A DNA stretch of 41,408 nt, from positions 1 to 41,408 of the IMG/VR virus record IMGVR_UViG_3300027725_000002; one strand, given 5' to 3'. The notes under the pieces were generated by a model that worked only from the letters and a program-made list of their open reading frames with translations, was not told the origin of the DNA and searched no databases. Position numbers and translations under genes: made by a program. Below are positions 1-7,094 of this stretch, in pieces. Within the stretch, counting starts at the first letter, position 1. Every line of letters starts with the position of its first letter. The DNA is from a virus.

Positions 1-23
1 CGGAAACGGGCGCCGCTGAAGAG

Positions 24-578
24 TTAAACGCCCGCGGCCTTCTGCTCTGCAGCGATCTCGGCGAGCCGCGCTGTTAGTGCGCCTCCGGTTAGCAGAATGT
101 TTGCCTCTTCTACTTTTCCGGCGAAGAACGCCGCTGTTAAAGGTCCGCCCGGCGTCGGCGCCGGCATATCTCCCAAGCCGACCGTCTGGCCCATATCGTT
201 ATGCCAATACGCACTGAGGGCAGGCGACGGCTCAGGAAAAGCGGGAGGCGGCAGATGCAAACCGGCGCGATTATCGGCGTTCGCCGTCCAGTCAGAGACC
301 CGGTGAGCATAGTTGGGTACGCCTTCCATCGGATCGTTCTGGATGCCTTCTAAATGAACGATTTCACCGTTGAGCCGATCAATCAGATCCATCGCGGCCT
401 GCTGCTGCGGCTGAACGATGCCGAGGTCAGAAATGCGCTGGCGCCGGCTGGCGATGGCTTGCCCAAGAAATACCCTTATCTGTGCGATCTGGACGAGCGT
501 AAAATCGGCGCGTGGTTGGTTCGGCGAAGGGTAACCGCCTGCAATTGCGGGCGCACTGGTGGCCCAAAATGTTCCCAT
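24..578 (-). CDS. Hypothetical protein, 184 aa
   Basis: Last gene of the leftward arm. I do not recognise the family. The protein has no signal peptide or membrane segment. The first 35 residues are rich in Pro, Ala and Gly; residues about 38-80 look helical (IASRRQRISDLG, QQQAAMDLIDRLN); a Pro-rich stretch follows near residues 108-118. The ATG at 578 is well supported by AAAGGAG nine bases upstream. Its place after the lysis genes gives no clear job; a minor virion or accessory protein is possible. Confidence 0.7.
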   Translation of the reverse strand: MGTFWATSAPAIAGGYPSPNQPRADFTLVQIAQIRVFLGQAIASRRQRISDLGIVQPQQQAAMDLIDRLNGEIVHLEGIQNDPMEGVPNYAHRVSDWTANADNRAGLHLPPPAFPEPSPALSAYWHNDMGQTVGLGDMPAPTPGGPLTAAFFAGKVEEANILLTGGALTARLAEIAAEQKAAGV

Positions 579-610
579 ACTGTTGTTCTCCTTTTGTTTG
601 AATGCGATGT

Positions 611-871
611 CTACGTTTGATTCCGTGCTTCCAGAAGTCCTGCTGAAAGCAGACCCAACTTGCGGAGGTGATACGTCAGGTCCGTGAGGATATCGGCCTC
701 ACCATCTTTGTCCCAAAAGCTACGGTTGAGAAGATCGACCACCCGCATACGTTCGCCTTCCCAGCGTTCGCGTGTAGCGCGTGGCTCTGGTTTCTCTGGT
801 TCAGCATCCAAGATTCTGCGAAGTTCATCACGTTCTTTCTGACATTGCTGAGAGAAGCTGAAGGCGATCAT
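611..871 (-). CDS. Hypothetical protein, 86 aa
   Basis: Small charged protein of unknown function. Residues 8-45 are rich in Glu and Arg and probably form a helix (QKERDELRRILDAE). A GGGGTGG stretch lies before the ATG. It follows the holin-like gene with a 24-nt gap in the same leftward unit. A spanin or other lysis accessory role was considered, but there is no signal peptide or membrane segment, so no function is assigned. Confidence 0.6.
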   Translation of the reverse strand: MIAFSFSQQCQKERDELRRILDAEPEKPEPRATRERWEGERMRVVDLLNRSFWDKDGEADILTDLTYHLRKLGLLSAGLLEARNQT

Positions 872-895
872 AAACGACCACCCCGAGAGACGGAC

Positions 896-1162
896 CTATT
901 GTTTCCCGATATCCTGAGCCTTAGGCGCGCTATCCAAAGCCTTCTTGATCGTGTCCTTGAATACGGCTGAGAGCATCATCTTCTCAACGACACCCGAGAT
1001 CCCATGACGCAGACTCATGCCTCCGAGCGCCGCCAGGATCGTGTCGGTGGCGTCCTTGCTGCTCAGGTGCCCGGTCCACCATCCGCTGAGTGCGTAGAGA
1101 ATAGTAACCAAGCCAACGATGTAAGTCTTCCTGCCTTTTAGGAAGTTCCAGAATGCGATCAT
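896..1162 (-). CDS. Holin-like small membrane protein, 88 aa
   Basis: The N-terminus carries a short basic stretch (FLKGRKTY) followed by one hydrophobic segment at about residues 13-29 (IVGLVTILYALSGWW). A second weakly hydrophobic, Gly-rich stretch follows near residues 40-60, and the tail is basic. This layout is common in small phage membrane proteins next to endolysins. Its ATG overlaps the TGA of the GH73 endolysin (ATGA at 1162-1159), so the two are translationally coupled. A role in membrane permeabilisation is inferred from size, membrane segment and neighbour; no holin family signature is unambiguous. Confidence 0.6.
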   Translation of the reverse strand: MIAFWNFLKGRKTYIVGLVTILYALSGWWTGHLSSKDATDTILAALGGMSLRHGISGVVEKMMLSAVFKDTIKKALDSAPKAQDIGKQ

Positions 1163-1665
1163 GTGTTCGATTCTCCTGCTTGCGAATTGATATTCCCCCT
1201 CGCAGATTGGATCGCTGCCGTTACGTGCGGACCGCGAGACAACGTCAATATCTTGTCGGCGTAATCTGGGTCTGTAGCATAGTGAGCCGATAGCGCCCGA
1301 ACGTAAGCCGGGAAGTCCCGGTCCTGCTGATATTGTTCGAACGACGATCGGAAGAACGTCCCGGTCGTTATGAGATTTGCATGACGAGTGAAAGCATCGG
1401 CCAGTGTGGGGAAAGCCTCAAAGTTCTGGTCGATTATCTCTTGGGCCCCTGCCACCACTTCTGTGGTCGCGCAACGTGTGTACGCTTCGTCTCCGACTGC
1501 TTTTATGCCGAAGGGGTTATTCCCTGGCTGATGTCTCCCCCATCCCGATTCGTCTATCCATTGCGGGACAGTCAGTTCGGCCGGGACGCCGGTAGCAGCC
1601 TCGGACTGCACTGCCGCTTGTGCGGCTGCTGAGAGGTTATCGAGTTGTTCCTGAGTCAGCGACAT
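1159..1665 (-). CDS. Endolysin, GH73 glucosaminidase (FlgJ-type), 168 aa
   Basis: Predicted peptidoglycan hydrolase that cleaves glycan strands for host lysis. The sequence shows the GH73 pattern: a helix (AAAQAAVQSEAATGVPAEL), then WIDESGWG with the likely catalytic Glu at about residue 39, then NNPFGIKA and a helix with a FPTLADAF motif, as in FlgJ C-terminal and autolysin domains. The length fits a single catalytic domain without a cell-wall-binding module. There is no signal peptide, so a holin partner is expected; the membrane protein starting at 1162 overlaps it. I chose the ATG at 1665 because it forms TAATG with the upstream stop, a junction used elsewhere here; an in-frame ATG at 1686 would add seven residues. 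Confidence 0.85.
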   Translation of the reverse strand: MSLTQEQLDNLSAAAQAAVQSEAATGVPAELTVPQWIDESGWGRHQPGNNPFGIKAVGDEAYTRCATTEVVAGAQEIIDQNFEAFPTLADAFTRHANLITTGTFFRSSFEQYQQDRDFPAYVRALSAHYATDPDYADKILTLSRGPHVTAAIQSARGNINSQAGESNT

Positions 1666-1946
1666 TAGGCTATCCGCTCCGCGCATACTCTGGCCCCGGT
1701 GATCTTGCCCTCTTCGGAAATTTCGATCTCGATGTCGAATCCGTCACGATGGATCTCAAGCTGAAGGCCGCCGTCGGAACATGGGACTACAGAGGTCTCA
1801 TCCACAGCCGCTATGGCCTTCGCGCTTATTCGTTTGGCATTCACCAAGTCCCAGCCTTCCTGGAGTTCCAGCAGAGTACGCTTCCAGTTACTGCCGATGA
1901 TCGGGGCTGCCATGTCTTCAGGAACTCCGCCGGATTCCCATCTCAC
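1665..1946 (-). CDS. Small protein of the GWD / DGGLQLE type, 93 aa, unknown function
   Basis: The protein has an N-terminal ELQEGWD motif (about residues 27-33), a middle helix, and a C-terminal CSDGGLQLEIHRDGFDIEIE stretch that predicts paired beta strands. I recall this arrangement from uncharacterised small bacterial chromosomal proteins rather than from virion proteins. It starts with GTG at 1946 and ends in TAATG with the endolysin start. Its location in the lysis region is unexpected; it may be a passenger gene. Confidence 0.6.
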   Translation of the reverse strand: MRWESGGVPEDMAAPIIGSNWKRTLLELQEGWDLVNAKRISAKAIAAVDETSVVPCSDGGLQLEIHRDGFDIEIEISEEGKITGARVCAERIA

Positions 1947-2109
1947 GATGTCGCGTGGCTTTCTCTATCCCGCCTGCCTTACCACGCCGGGGCGCGGGCG
2001 GATCTGAGCACGGCTTAAGCTCTGCCCCAACAATGCACATATCGTGATCGTGATTATTAAGGCCGGGGAGAACTGTAGTCGTACCCTGTTTCCAAATGTC
2101 AATTTGCAT
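1918..2109 (-). CDS. Hypothetical protein, 63 aa
   Basis: Short ORF of unknown function containing HDHD and a basic Pro-rich middle (PPAPRRGKAGG). The ATG at 2109 has AAAGG six bases upstream. A GTG directly before it (2112) is an alternative start. Its 3' end overlaps the next leftward gene by 29 nt. The composition is unremarkable and I cannot exclude a chance ORF, but the ribosome site and the position filling a gap support it. Confidence 0.4.
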   Translation of the reverse strand: MQIDIWKQGTTTVLPGLNNHDHDMCIVGAELKPCSDPPAPRRGKAGGIEKATRHREMGIRRSS

Positions 2110-2198
2110 CACCTGCCTTTATGCCGTAAAATGACTTTGGCTCACTTGGCACGTAATGGTGCACCCGGCATACCCACGGGATAGTTATAAGTGGGCCA

Positions 2199-2861
2199 CT
2201 AAAAACTTCTCCCTATCCCAGCTTCATATATCGTCTGCGTCGAGCTGATGGCGGTCTTCAGCACCCGCGCCCCCAGCACAACGCACCAGGCGCTCTTGCC
2301 GATCTTGATGACTCCAACGCCGCCGCCGGAGAATGCCCCGCCCAGGTTTGTCCCGCTTAGAGCCACGCCCGCGTCTCCGAGGCCGAAGATGCTCACTGGC
2401 CCGTATCTCCGAACCAACGTGGCGAAGCCGGTTCGTGTACTTGTCTGGATTGTGAACGGTCTCGCCGTCCGCGAGGTCACGTCGTAGGTCGAGTACGAAT
2501 AGATGCCCACGCCCGGCGTCGAGATCAGATGCGCCATCGAAGCCCAGCCGTTGATCTGCGGGTGAGCATATTGGTTCCAGCCAGCGCCCGCGGCGTAGAA
2601 GTTCGGCGGCAATTCAGTGGTTGTCGGAGTCGATACGGGAACAGGGACGGTAATCACCGGAATCGGCTCGGCAGTGGGCGCCGGAGCAGGAGGCACAACG
2701 GCAGGCGCGGGCTTTGGGATCGGGCAGGTGTAGGACGCTCCGTCAGGGTTTACCTTACAGCCGGGAGGAATCGTCTGGCAGTGCGCCGTCGCCGCGAATA
2801 TGAGGATCATCAGTACGAGTGCGAGTCCAGCCAGTGTCAATTTGAAAGTCTGTCCATTCAT
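2199..2861 (-). CDS. Exported Pro-rich protein with glycine-rich beta C-terminus, 220 aa
   Basis: It begins with a clear Sec signal peptide: a short polar start, hydrophobic residues 8-25 (LTLAGLALVLMILIFAAT) and a probable cut after AHC/Q. A Pro/Val/Ala linker covers about residues 48-85 (repeated PAPA, PVPV). The rest alternates beta-like and Gly-rich segments (GVGIYSYSTYD, GGAFSGGGVGVIKIG), recalling a small outer-membrane or surface beta fold. The ATG overlaps the stop of the upstream membrane gene (ATGA). A phage gene product aimed at the host envelope is unusual; lysis (outer-membrane disruption) or surface exclusion are both possible inferences. Confidence 0.7.
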   Translation of the reverse strand: MNGQTFKLTLAGLALVLMILIFAATAHCQTIPPGCKVNPDGASYTCPIPKPAPAVVPPAPAPTAEPIPVITVPVPVSTPTTTELPPNFYAAGAGWNQYAHPQINGWASMAHLISTPGVGIYSYSTYDVTSRTARPFTIQTSTRTGFATLVRRYGPVSIFGLGDAGVALSGTNLGGAFSGGGVGVIKIGKSAWCVVLGARVLKTAISSTQTIYEAGIGRSF

Positions 2862-3184
2862 TTGGTTATCTTCGTTTCCTCTACCGTCGTTACGATCACC
2901 GCTGGCGGGTCCTTGCGCTTCTCCGTAGTTTCTACGGTGGTCACGGTCTTCACGGCTGGCAGCGGTTTCTGGTGCAGATACGCAAAGAACGGCGGCAGGC
3001 CGGAAAATATGAAGGTCCAGAACATGACTTTCAACAGCAGGGCCGGATGCTGGATGTTAAAATCGTTCGGGTCAACGACTATCGTCCCCAAGCCGCCCGA
3101 CAGAGCCCCAGAGCCGCCTCCGATGAAGGCCGCGAACAAGCCGTACACCCACTGATCCCAGTCGAGGTTTAAGAGTCTACCCAT
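2858..3184 (-). CDS. Small membrane protein, 108 aa, possible holin
   Basis: Two hydrophobic stretches are visible, residues about 13-36 (VYGLFAAFIGGGSGALSGGLG) and 48-68 (ALLLKVMFWTFIFSGLPPFFA), followed by a charged Thr/Val/Glu/Lys-rich tail. The start, the Gly-rich first membrane segment and the proximity to a lysis gene set resemble phage holins, although 88 aa at 896-1162 is a second candidate. It is the first gene leftward of a divergent 32-nt gap shared with the rightward gene at 3217. Confidence 0.6.
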   Translation of the reverse strand: MGRLLNLDWDQWVYGLFAAFIGGGSGALSGGLGTIVVDPNDFNIQHPALLLKVMFWTFIFSGLPPFFAYLHQKPLPAVKTVTTVETTEKRKDPPAVIVTTVEETKITK

Positions 3185-3216
3185 GTATCACCGTCCGCGT
3201 ATAGAATAGAGCCAAC

Positions 3217-3921
3217 GTGCCGCTGGCCCATGACGTTCTCCGCTTCGTGCTGATAATCGTCATGGCCATTTACCTCTGGTATTTCTGGAAGACCTCGCGG
3301 GGCCACTTTGCGTTTGCTACCTACGTCCTACTGCTGATCTGGCAGGCCGTCTGGATGCACGCTCCGGGCGATATGGCTTGGTGGGCGTCTCGCTGGTTGC
3401 TCCTCGAGTCTGCTGTCATGGCAATGATGGTCTGCGCGGTGTACGAGGCGTTTTATTGGTCTACCGAATGGCTTCCGGCCCGCGAACGGCAACTGCTGTT
3501 TTCCTGTCTGATCGGACTGGGGGTCTGGTTCGCATCCCTGGTTTTTCATCCGCCATCTCCTACTCTCTTTGCCGTTTTCCTGTTGATCCGGGATTTGCTC
3601 TACGCCGCGGCCTTTGGATTTCTGCTAGGTTGGCTGATGTACCTGGTCATAAAACCGTTTTCTTGTGAACGCTATCCTGTGGTTCACACGATCCTGCTGA
3701 TGCTACTAGTTGCCGACCATACGCTCTCGCGCCCGATCGGTCATTACCTGTTCACCCAGACCAACGCAATCTTCGCTCCGGTGGCGATAGTGTTGTTCGC
3801 TATATGGGTCGCGGCCGTCAAATCTCTGCCTCCGCGAGTCGGCGCCCCAGGCGTCGTATCTCCTGCAAGTTCACCTGCTCGGCAGAACGCAAAATGGTCA
3901 CGTCGTCCTCAAGATGATTGA
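3217..3921 (+). CDS. Polytopic membrane protein, about seven TM segments, 234 aa
   Basis: This gene runs against the surrounding leftward genes. Hydrophobic segments lie at about residues 7-24, 31-48, 57-79, 91-108, 114-144 and 155-172, with another at 183-204, and a basic Pro-rich tail follows. No enzymatic motif is visible. It starts with GTG at 3217; a TAGAAT box at 3202-3207 lies only nine bases upstream, so its message may have almost no leader. Its 3' end overlaps the opposing gene 3818-4279 by 104 nt. A separately expressed membrane gene in a late region is typical of moron genes such as superinfection exclusion factors, but that is inference. Confidence 0.65.
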   Translation: MPLAHDVLRFVLIIVMAIYLWYFWKTSRGHFAFATYVLLLIWQAVWMHAPGDMAWWASRWLLLESAVMAMMVCAVYEAFYWSTEWLPARERQLLFSCLIGLGVWFASLVFHPPSPTLFAVFLLIRDLLYAAAFGFLLGWLMYLVIKPFSCERYPVVHTILLMLLVADHTLSRPIGHYLFTQTNAIFAPVAIVLFAIWVAAVKSLPPRVGAPGVVSPASSPARQNAKWSRRPQDD

Positions 3922-4279
3922 CCCTTTCCGAAACAGATTGAATCCTCGATAGCCCCATCTCGGCCGCCGATTCAATTCTAGTGGCCACGGATTCAATCCT
4001 ACCTACCATACCGTCCACCCGAGCAGCTATGGTGTCCGACGATCCTTCTGCCCTATCTAATTGGGCGTTGAGTTCATCAATGCGGGCGGTCTCGTCGGCG
4101 ATGCGACGAGTAAGAGTGCCTAGCGTTGAGTTGACAGTCTCTTTCCAGCGGACCAGGTCCAGCGCATCGCCGTTTTTTATAGCAATTGCGCGGCGCGTGC
4201 GGATGGCTCTGAAAAATTGCGCGGCCGCCCAGACGAAGGCACTCATACCGCCGCTGCCGACAACGGTTTGGTAGTCCAT
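3818..4279 (-). CDS. Membrane-anchored coiled-coil protein, 153 aa
   Basis: A weakly hydrophobic N-terminus (MDYQTVVGSGGMSAFVWAAA) and a basic patch (RAIRTRRAIAIKNG) are followed by a long heptad-rich region from about residue 50 to the end (TLTRRIADETARIDELNAQL, then repeated I-x-S-V/A-x-x-R-I motifs). It resembles small phage proteins with an N-terminal anchor and a coiled coil. It may be a spanin-like or virion stalk protein; nothing decides between these. It overlaps the rightward membrane gene tail to tail. Confidence 0.65.
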   Translation of the reverse strand: MDYQTVVGSGGMSAFVWAAAQFFRAIRTRRAIAIKNGDALDLVRWKETVNSTLGTLTRRIADETARIDELNAQLDRAEGSSDTIAARVDGMVGRIESVATRIESAAEMGLSRIQSVSERVNHLEDDVTILRSAEQVNLQEIRRLGRRLAEAEI

Positions 4280-4294
4280 TATGGTCTCCCTGGG

Positions 4295-4477
4295 CTATGG
4301 GACATCTCCGGGAGGTTCTTCGCTCTGATCCGATTTGTCCTCGGCATCGTCCAACGCCTTCTCAAGTGCTGTCAGCCCTGCCGTCACATTCGGATCGGTC
4401 GAGGTCCGGCAGATAGTGAAGAATGCGTTGTAGGCATCCACCTGCGCCTGATTGAGTTTCACGAATTTGTGAGCCAT
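4295..4477 (-). CDS. Hypothetical small acidic protein, 60 aa
   Basis: Short acidic protein with a helical first half (LNQAQVDAYNAFFTIC) and a Glu/Asp-rich end (DDAEDKSDQSEEPPGD). The ATG at 4477 has AAGGACAAAAC upstream. It sits between two coiled-coil genes in the same direction with short gaps. Function unknown. Confidence 0.6.
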   Translation of the reverse strand: MAHKFVKLNQAQVDAYNAFFTICRTSTDPNVTAGLTALEKALDDAEDKSDQSEEPPGDVP

Positions 4478-4498
4478 TGTTTTGTCCTTTCCCTACTT

Positions 4499-5194
4499 CT
4501 AGTGCGGCAATCCAAAACGGCTGATAACGGCTACTATGACGCTTACCAAAATCGCCACAGCCGCGAGCGATATCGTTAGGAACAATCCCCCGGTGCTCGA
4601 CACGCCTTCGCTTTTCCCTTTTTGCTGAGCGGCGAGTCCTTCTGCAATCGCAATTCTCGCCGACAACGCCTTGACTTCAATTTCAACTTCGCTCCTCCTG
4701 GCAAAAGTATTCTGCTGATCTGACAATTGGTTGCGGAATTCATTTACCGCGTCGAAGCGTTTCTCCGTCGCCATGTCTGCCTTGACCACGGCTTTCTCCA
4801 TCGACTGCAACATCTGCTCTATTTCTGATTTTCTGGCGAAGTCGCTCAACTGGCTGGCTATCTGGGAACGTGCCAGGGATTCCGCTTCGAATCTCTTGTC
4901 GAGCGCTCCAAGCGCTTGTCTGATGTTGTCATTCGCGGTCGTGAGTGCCTGATTGGTGTTGACGGTTGCCTTTTCTAAAGCGTCCTTTGTGCTCAACAGA
5001 GCCGTATTCAATGCTTCCTTGATCGACTGGCCAAGGTCGCTGATTACTTTATCGGTCGAAGAAAAACGTTGCTCGTATTTGCGATCCCGCTCATTGATGG
5101 TGTCCATCAAATACTCTTTGAGCGTGACCTCGCCTGTTAACCGAATCGGGTCAACATTCTTGCCGTTCATGTCCGAGGAAGTTCCCAGAGGCAT
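4499..5194 (-). CDS. Coiled-coil protein with C-terminal membrane anchor, 231 aa
   Basis: Residues about 24-48 carry LKEYLMDTINERDRKYEQRF, a motif I know from many uncharacterised phage proteins. A long heptad region follows (about 50-190), and a C-terminal hydrophobic segment near residues 205-226 (LFLTISLAAVAILVSVIVAVI) ends with a short polar tail. The topology is therefore tail-anchored. Start choice is uncertain: the ATG at 5194 lacks a clear ribosome site and a second ATG lies eight codons later. Candidate roles are lysis timing, envelope attachment or injection; none is proven. Confidence 0.65.
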   Translation of the reverse strand: MPLGTSSDMNGKNVDPIRLTGEVTLKEYLMDTINERDRKYEQRFSSTDKVISDLGQSIKEALNTALLSTKDALEKATVNTNQALTTANDNIRQALGALDKRFEAESLARSQIASQLSDFARKSEIEQMLQSMEKAVVKADMATEKRFDAVNEFRNQLSDQQNTFARRSEVEIEVKALSARIAIAEGLAAQQKGKSEGVSSTGGLFLTISLAAVAILVSVIVAVISRFGLPH

Positions 5195-5270
5195 AGCAGT
5201 CAGTTTGTACGATACGCCTCACACAGCTAAAGACTGTTCCGACTTCGCTCTGCAATCTCCCTATTTATTA

Positions 5271-5942
5271 CTACGGATGCAATGGTTCCCGCTTCGATGT
5301 CGGCGGCGCTGGCTGGTTGAGCCGCGCGAGCTCTTGCGGGAACTCCGCAATCTGCGTCTGGCAACGTGGGCAGACCACTGCCGCGGCCGGGATGTAGGAC
5401 TGGCAGGCCGGGCAGGCCTTCCGTTCACCGTGCGCTTCGGGCAGCCACGGCTTGTCCGAGATTTTCAGCCACTGCGCCATGATGCGGTGAATCGGCTGGA
5501 TGTACTTGGCCTTATTGTCCCGGTGCCAGGCATCGGCCTCTTCGACCATCTTCATGCCCCAGTTCCACTGGCGTTTGTAGGCGGTGCTGAGTTCCAGCTT
5601 GCTGGGCTTTGACTCTTCGCATACGAAGACCCCTGGACAAGCATCAGGAGTAGCCAGTGGCACGCGATCGCACCAGCATTCCTTCAGATCATTCGCAATC
5701 ACGATCGGATAGATCGGATGCGGATAGACACCTACATTCTCCCCGCCGTAGGTTGACTGGGAGCAATGCGGGATCACGATGAACTTGTACTCCCCTTCGA
5801 CGTATGGGATCGCCGCGGGAGCCAGCGTGAACAGCCCCACCGGGGTGAAGGGCCGGCGCTCCTGCAGCGGCAGTGGATAAATTGACGCTACCGTTACCGA
5901 TGGGCGCCTGAGGTCGTCTTTTGAAAACTTGGATACATCCAT
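5271..5942 (-). CDS. Hypothetical phage protein with C-terminal zinc ribbon, 223 aa
   Basis: The first 150 residues form an unknown domain with beta character (TVASIYPLPL, EGEYKFIVIPHC) and a conserved-looking Trp/Tyr helix (YKRQWNWGMKMVEEADAWH). The C-terminus holds a zinc ribbon CPAC-x11-CPRC at about residues 181-199, followed by a Pro-rich tail. GGAG nine bases before the ATG supports the start. It lies downstream of the fibre genes, so it may be a structural or assembly factor. The gene starts 45 nt from the divergent rightward gene at 5988. Confidence 0.65.
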   Translation of the reverse strand: MDVSKFSKDDLRRPSVTVASIYPLPLQERRPFTPVGLFTLAPAAIPYVEGEYKFIVIPHCSQSTYGGENVGVYPHPIYPIVIANDLKECWCDRVPLATPDACPGVFVCEESKPSKLELSTAYKRQWNWGMKMVEEADAWHRDNKAKYIQPIHRIMAQWLKISDKPWLPEAHGERKACPACQSYIPAAAVVCPRCQTQIAEFPQELARLNQPAPPTSKREPLHP

Positions 5943-5987
5943 TGTTGTGTTCTCCTATTCAGGATTGAATTGCGTTAGAATGTGTGT

Positions 5988-6257
5988 ATGAAATTGTCAA
6001 GGCGCGGCCTGTTCCGGATGCTGTTTTCACTACCGCTTGTTAAAGTGTTCCGTCAGCATCCACCAACACTCGGAGGCGTGCGCTTTATGCTCAACAGAAA
6101 TCAACCAAAAGAGCGGATCGATTTCATTACTCCGAATGACTGGGGCCATGCGCTTGGTTTGGATATTTCGTCCAATCAAGAAAAGCTCCGATATTTCTTC
6201 GTCACAAAGAGTGGGGATCTCATCCAACCGAGCCCTAATCCCCGCCAAGTGCGATAG
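5988..6257 (+). CDS. Small protein with twin-arginine-like N-terminus, 89 aa
   Basis: Rightward gene inside the leftward arm. The N-terminus reads MKLSRRGLFRMLFSLPLVKV: an SRRGLF motif followed by a short hydrophobic stretch, which resembles a Tat signal, although the hydrophobic part is short. The rest is polar with no family I recognise. A TAGAAT box at 5976-5981 is six bases before the ATG, so the message could be leaderless; no Shine-Dalgarno sequence is visible. A GTG two codons upstream (5982) is an alternative start. Confidence 0.5.
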   Translation: MKLSRRGLFRMLFSLPLVKVFRQHPPTLGGVRFMLNRNQPKERIDFITPNDWGHALGLDISSNQEKLRYFFVTKSGDLIQPSPNPRQVR

Positions 6258-6267
6258 GATTGTGAAC

Positions 6268-6492
6268 ATGGCAGCCTCAGAAAGAATCCTGGAACTTCAG
6301 CGAGACATCGTCGATGAACTAGTGCGTAAATCGAAAGAGGCAGAGACGCCAAGCGACCGCGCTATGCTCCGCTTTTTGGGAACGATCACCAAAATTGACT
6401 ACAGCGATGTTGGCCATGCTGAATACCTGCTGAAAGATCCCCATACGCTGATCGCGGCTATCATTGCTTACCTAGAGGAACGGGACGGCTAG
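6268..6492 (+). CDS. Hypothetical small helical protein, 74 aa
   Basis: Second gene of a two-gene rightward unit, ten bases after the previous stop. AGGAT seven bases upstream of the ATG at 6268 sets the start. The product is mostly helical and charged (SERILELQRDIVDELVRKSK) and ends with AAIIAYLEERDG. It overlaps the opposing gene by four bases tail to tail. Function unknown. Confidence 0.55.
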   Translation: MAASERILELQRDIVDELVRKSKEAETPSDRAMLRFLGTITKIDYSDVGHAEYLLKDPHTLIAAIIAYLEERDG

Positions 6493-7088
6493 ATTCCGCC
6501 GAAGCTGACTGAACCCTTCCCCACTCGCAGCGTCGGGGCATCCAGCATGTCGTCCATTTCTTCGCCGATGCGGTTGGTCTTCTCTTCCAGCACCTGCTGA
6601 TTGATTGCCTCGCCCTCGCGTTTGTGGTCCTCGAACGTCATTCCCAGATTGGTTTTGAGGACGTGGATCAGGACGTAATTGGCATCCTCGGACGGAACCT
6701 TGCCGCGTTTGATTCGCATGTTCTCCAGGGGTTGCCAGTCTCCGTATGGTGCCCAAGGGACTCCCCCGCCGTATAGGTTAAAGTGCGACCGCTCGGATAT
6801 CGGGGGTTTCCAGATTGCCGCGATCCAGCATGGACCGTACATCCTCGCCCATGATTCCCTCTTGTAGATCGGCACCGTAGCGAGAATGTTCCCCACCGCA
6901 ACAATGTCCCGCTTTGGCGTGAAGACACCCATCTCGTTGATCTGGCCGTCCCGCACCCAATATTCCATCTCCGTGCTGTAGACCCATTTGCATTTTGGCT
7001 GCTCGCCCTGGTTGCCGAACGAGACAAAGCCAAAAGTTTCACCGAGGCGTTGATTCAATTTGTTGATGTGGCGCTGTGTGTCGGTCAT
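6489..7088 (-). CDS. Hypothetical phage protein, 199 aa
   Basis: Unknown protein just downstream of the three exported fibre genes. The central part is rich in Trp, Tyr and Pro (WARMYGPCWIAAIWKPP, YGGGVPWAPYGDWQP), typical of a folded beta domain. The C-terminal third is helical and charged, ending in KGSVSFGGI. AAAGG upstream of the ATG at 7088 supports the start. A minor virion protein is a guess from position. Confidence 0.65.
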   Translation of the reverse strand: MTDTQRHINKLNQRLGETFGFVSFGNQGEQPKCKWVYSTEMEYWVRDGQINEMGVFTPKRDIVAVGNILATVPIYKRESWARMYGPCWIAAIWKPPISERSHFNLYGGGVPWAPYGDWQPLENMRIKRGKVPSEDANYVLIHVLKTNLGMTFEDHKREGEAINQQVLEEKTNRIGEEMDDMLDAPTLRVGKGSVSFGGI

Positions 7089-7094
7089 ACTGAT

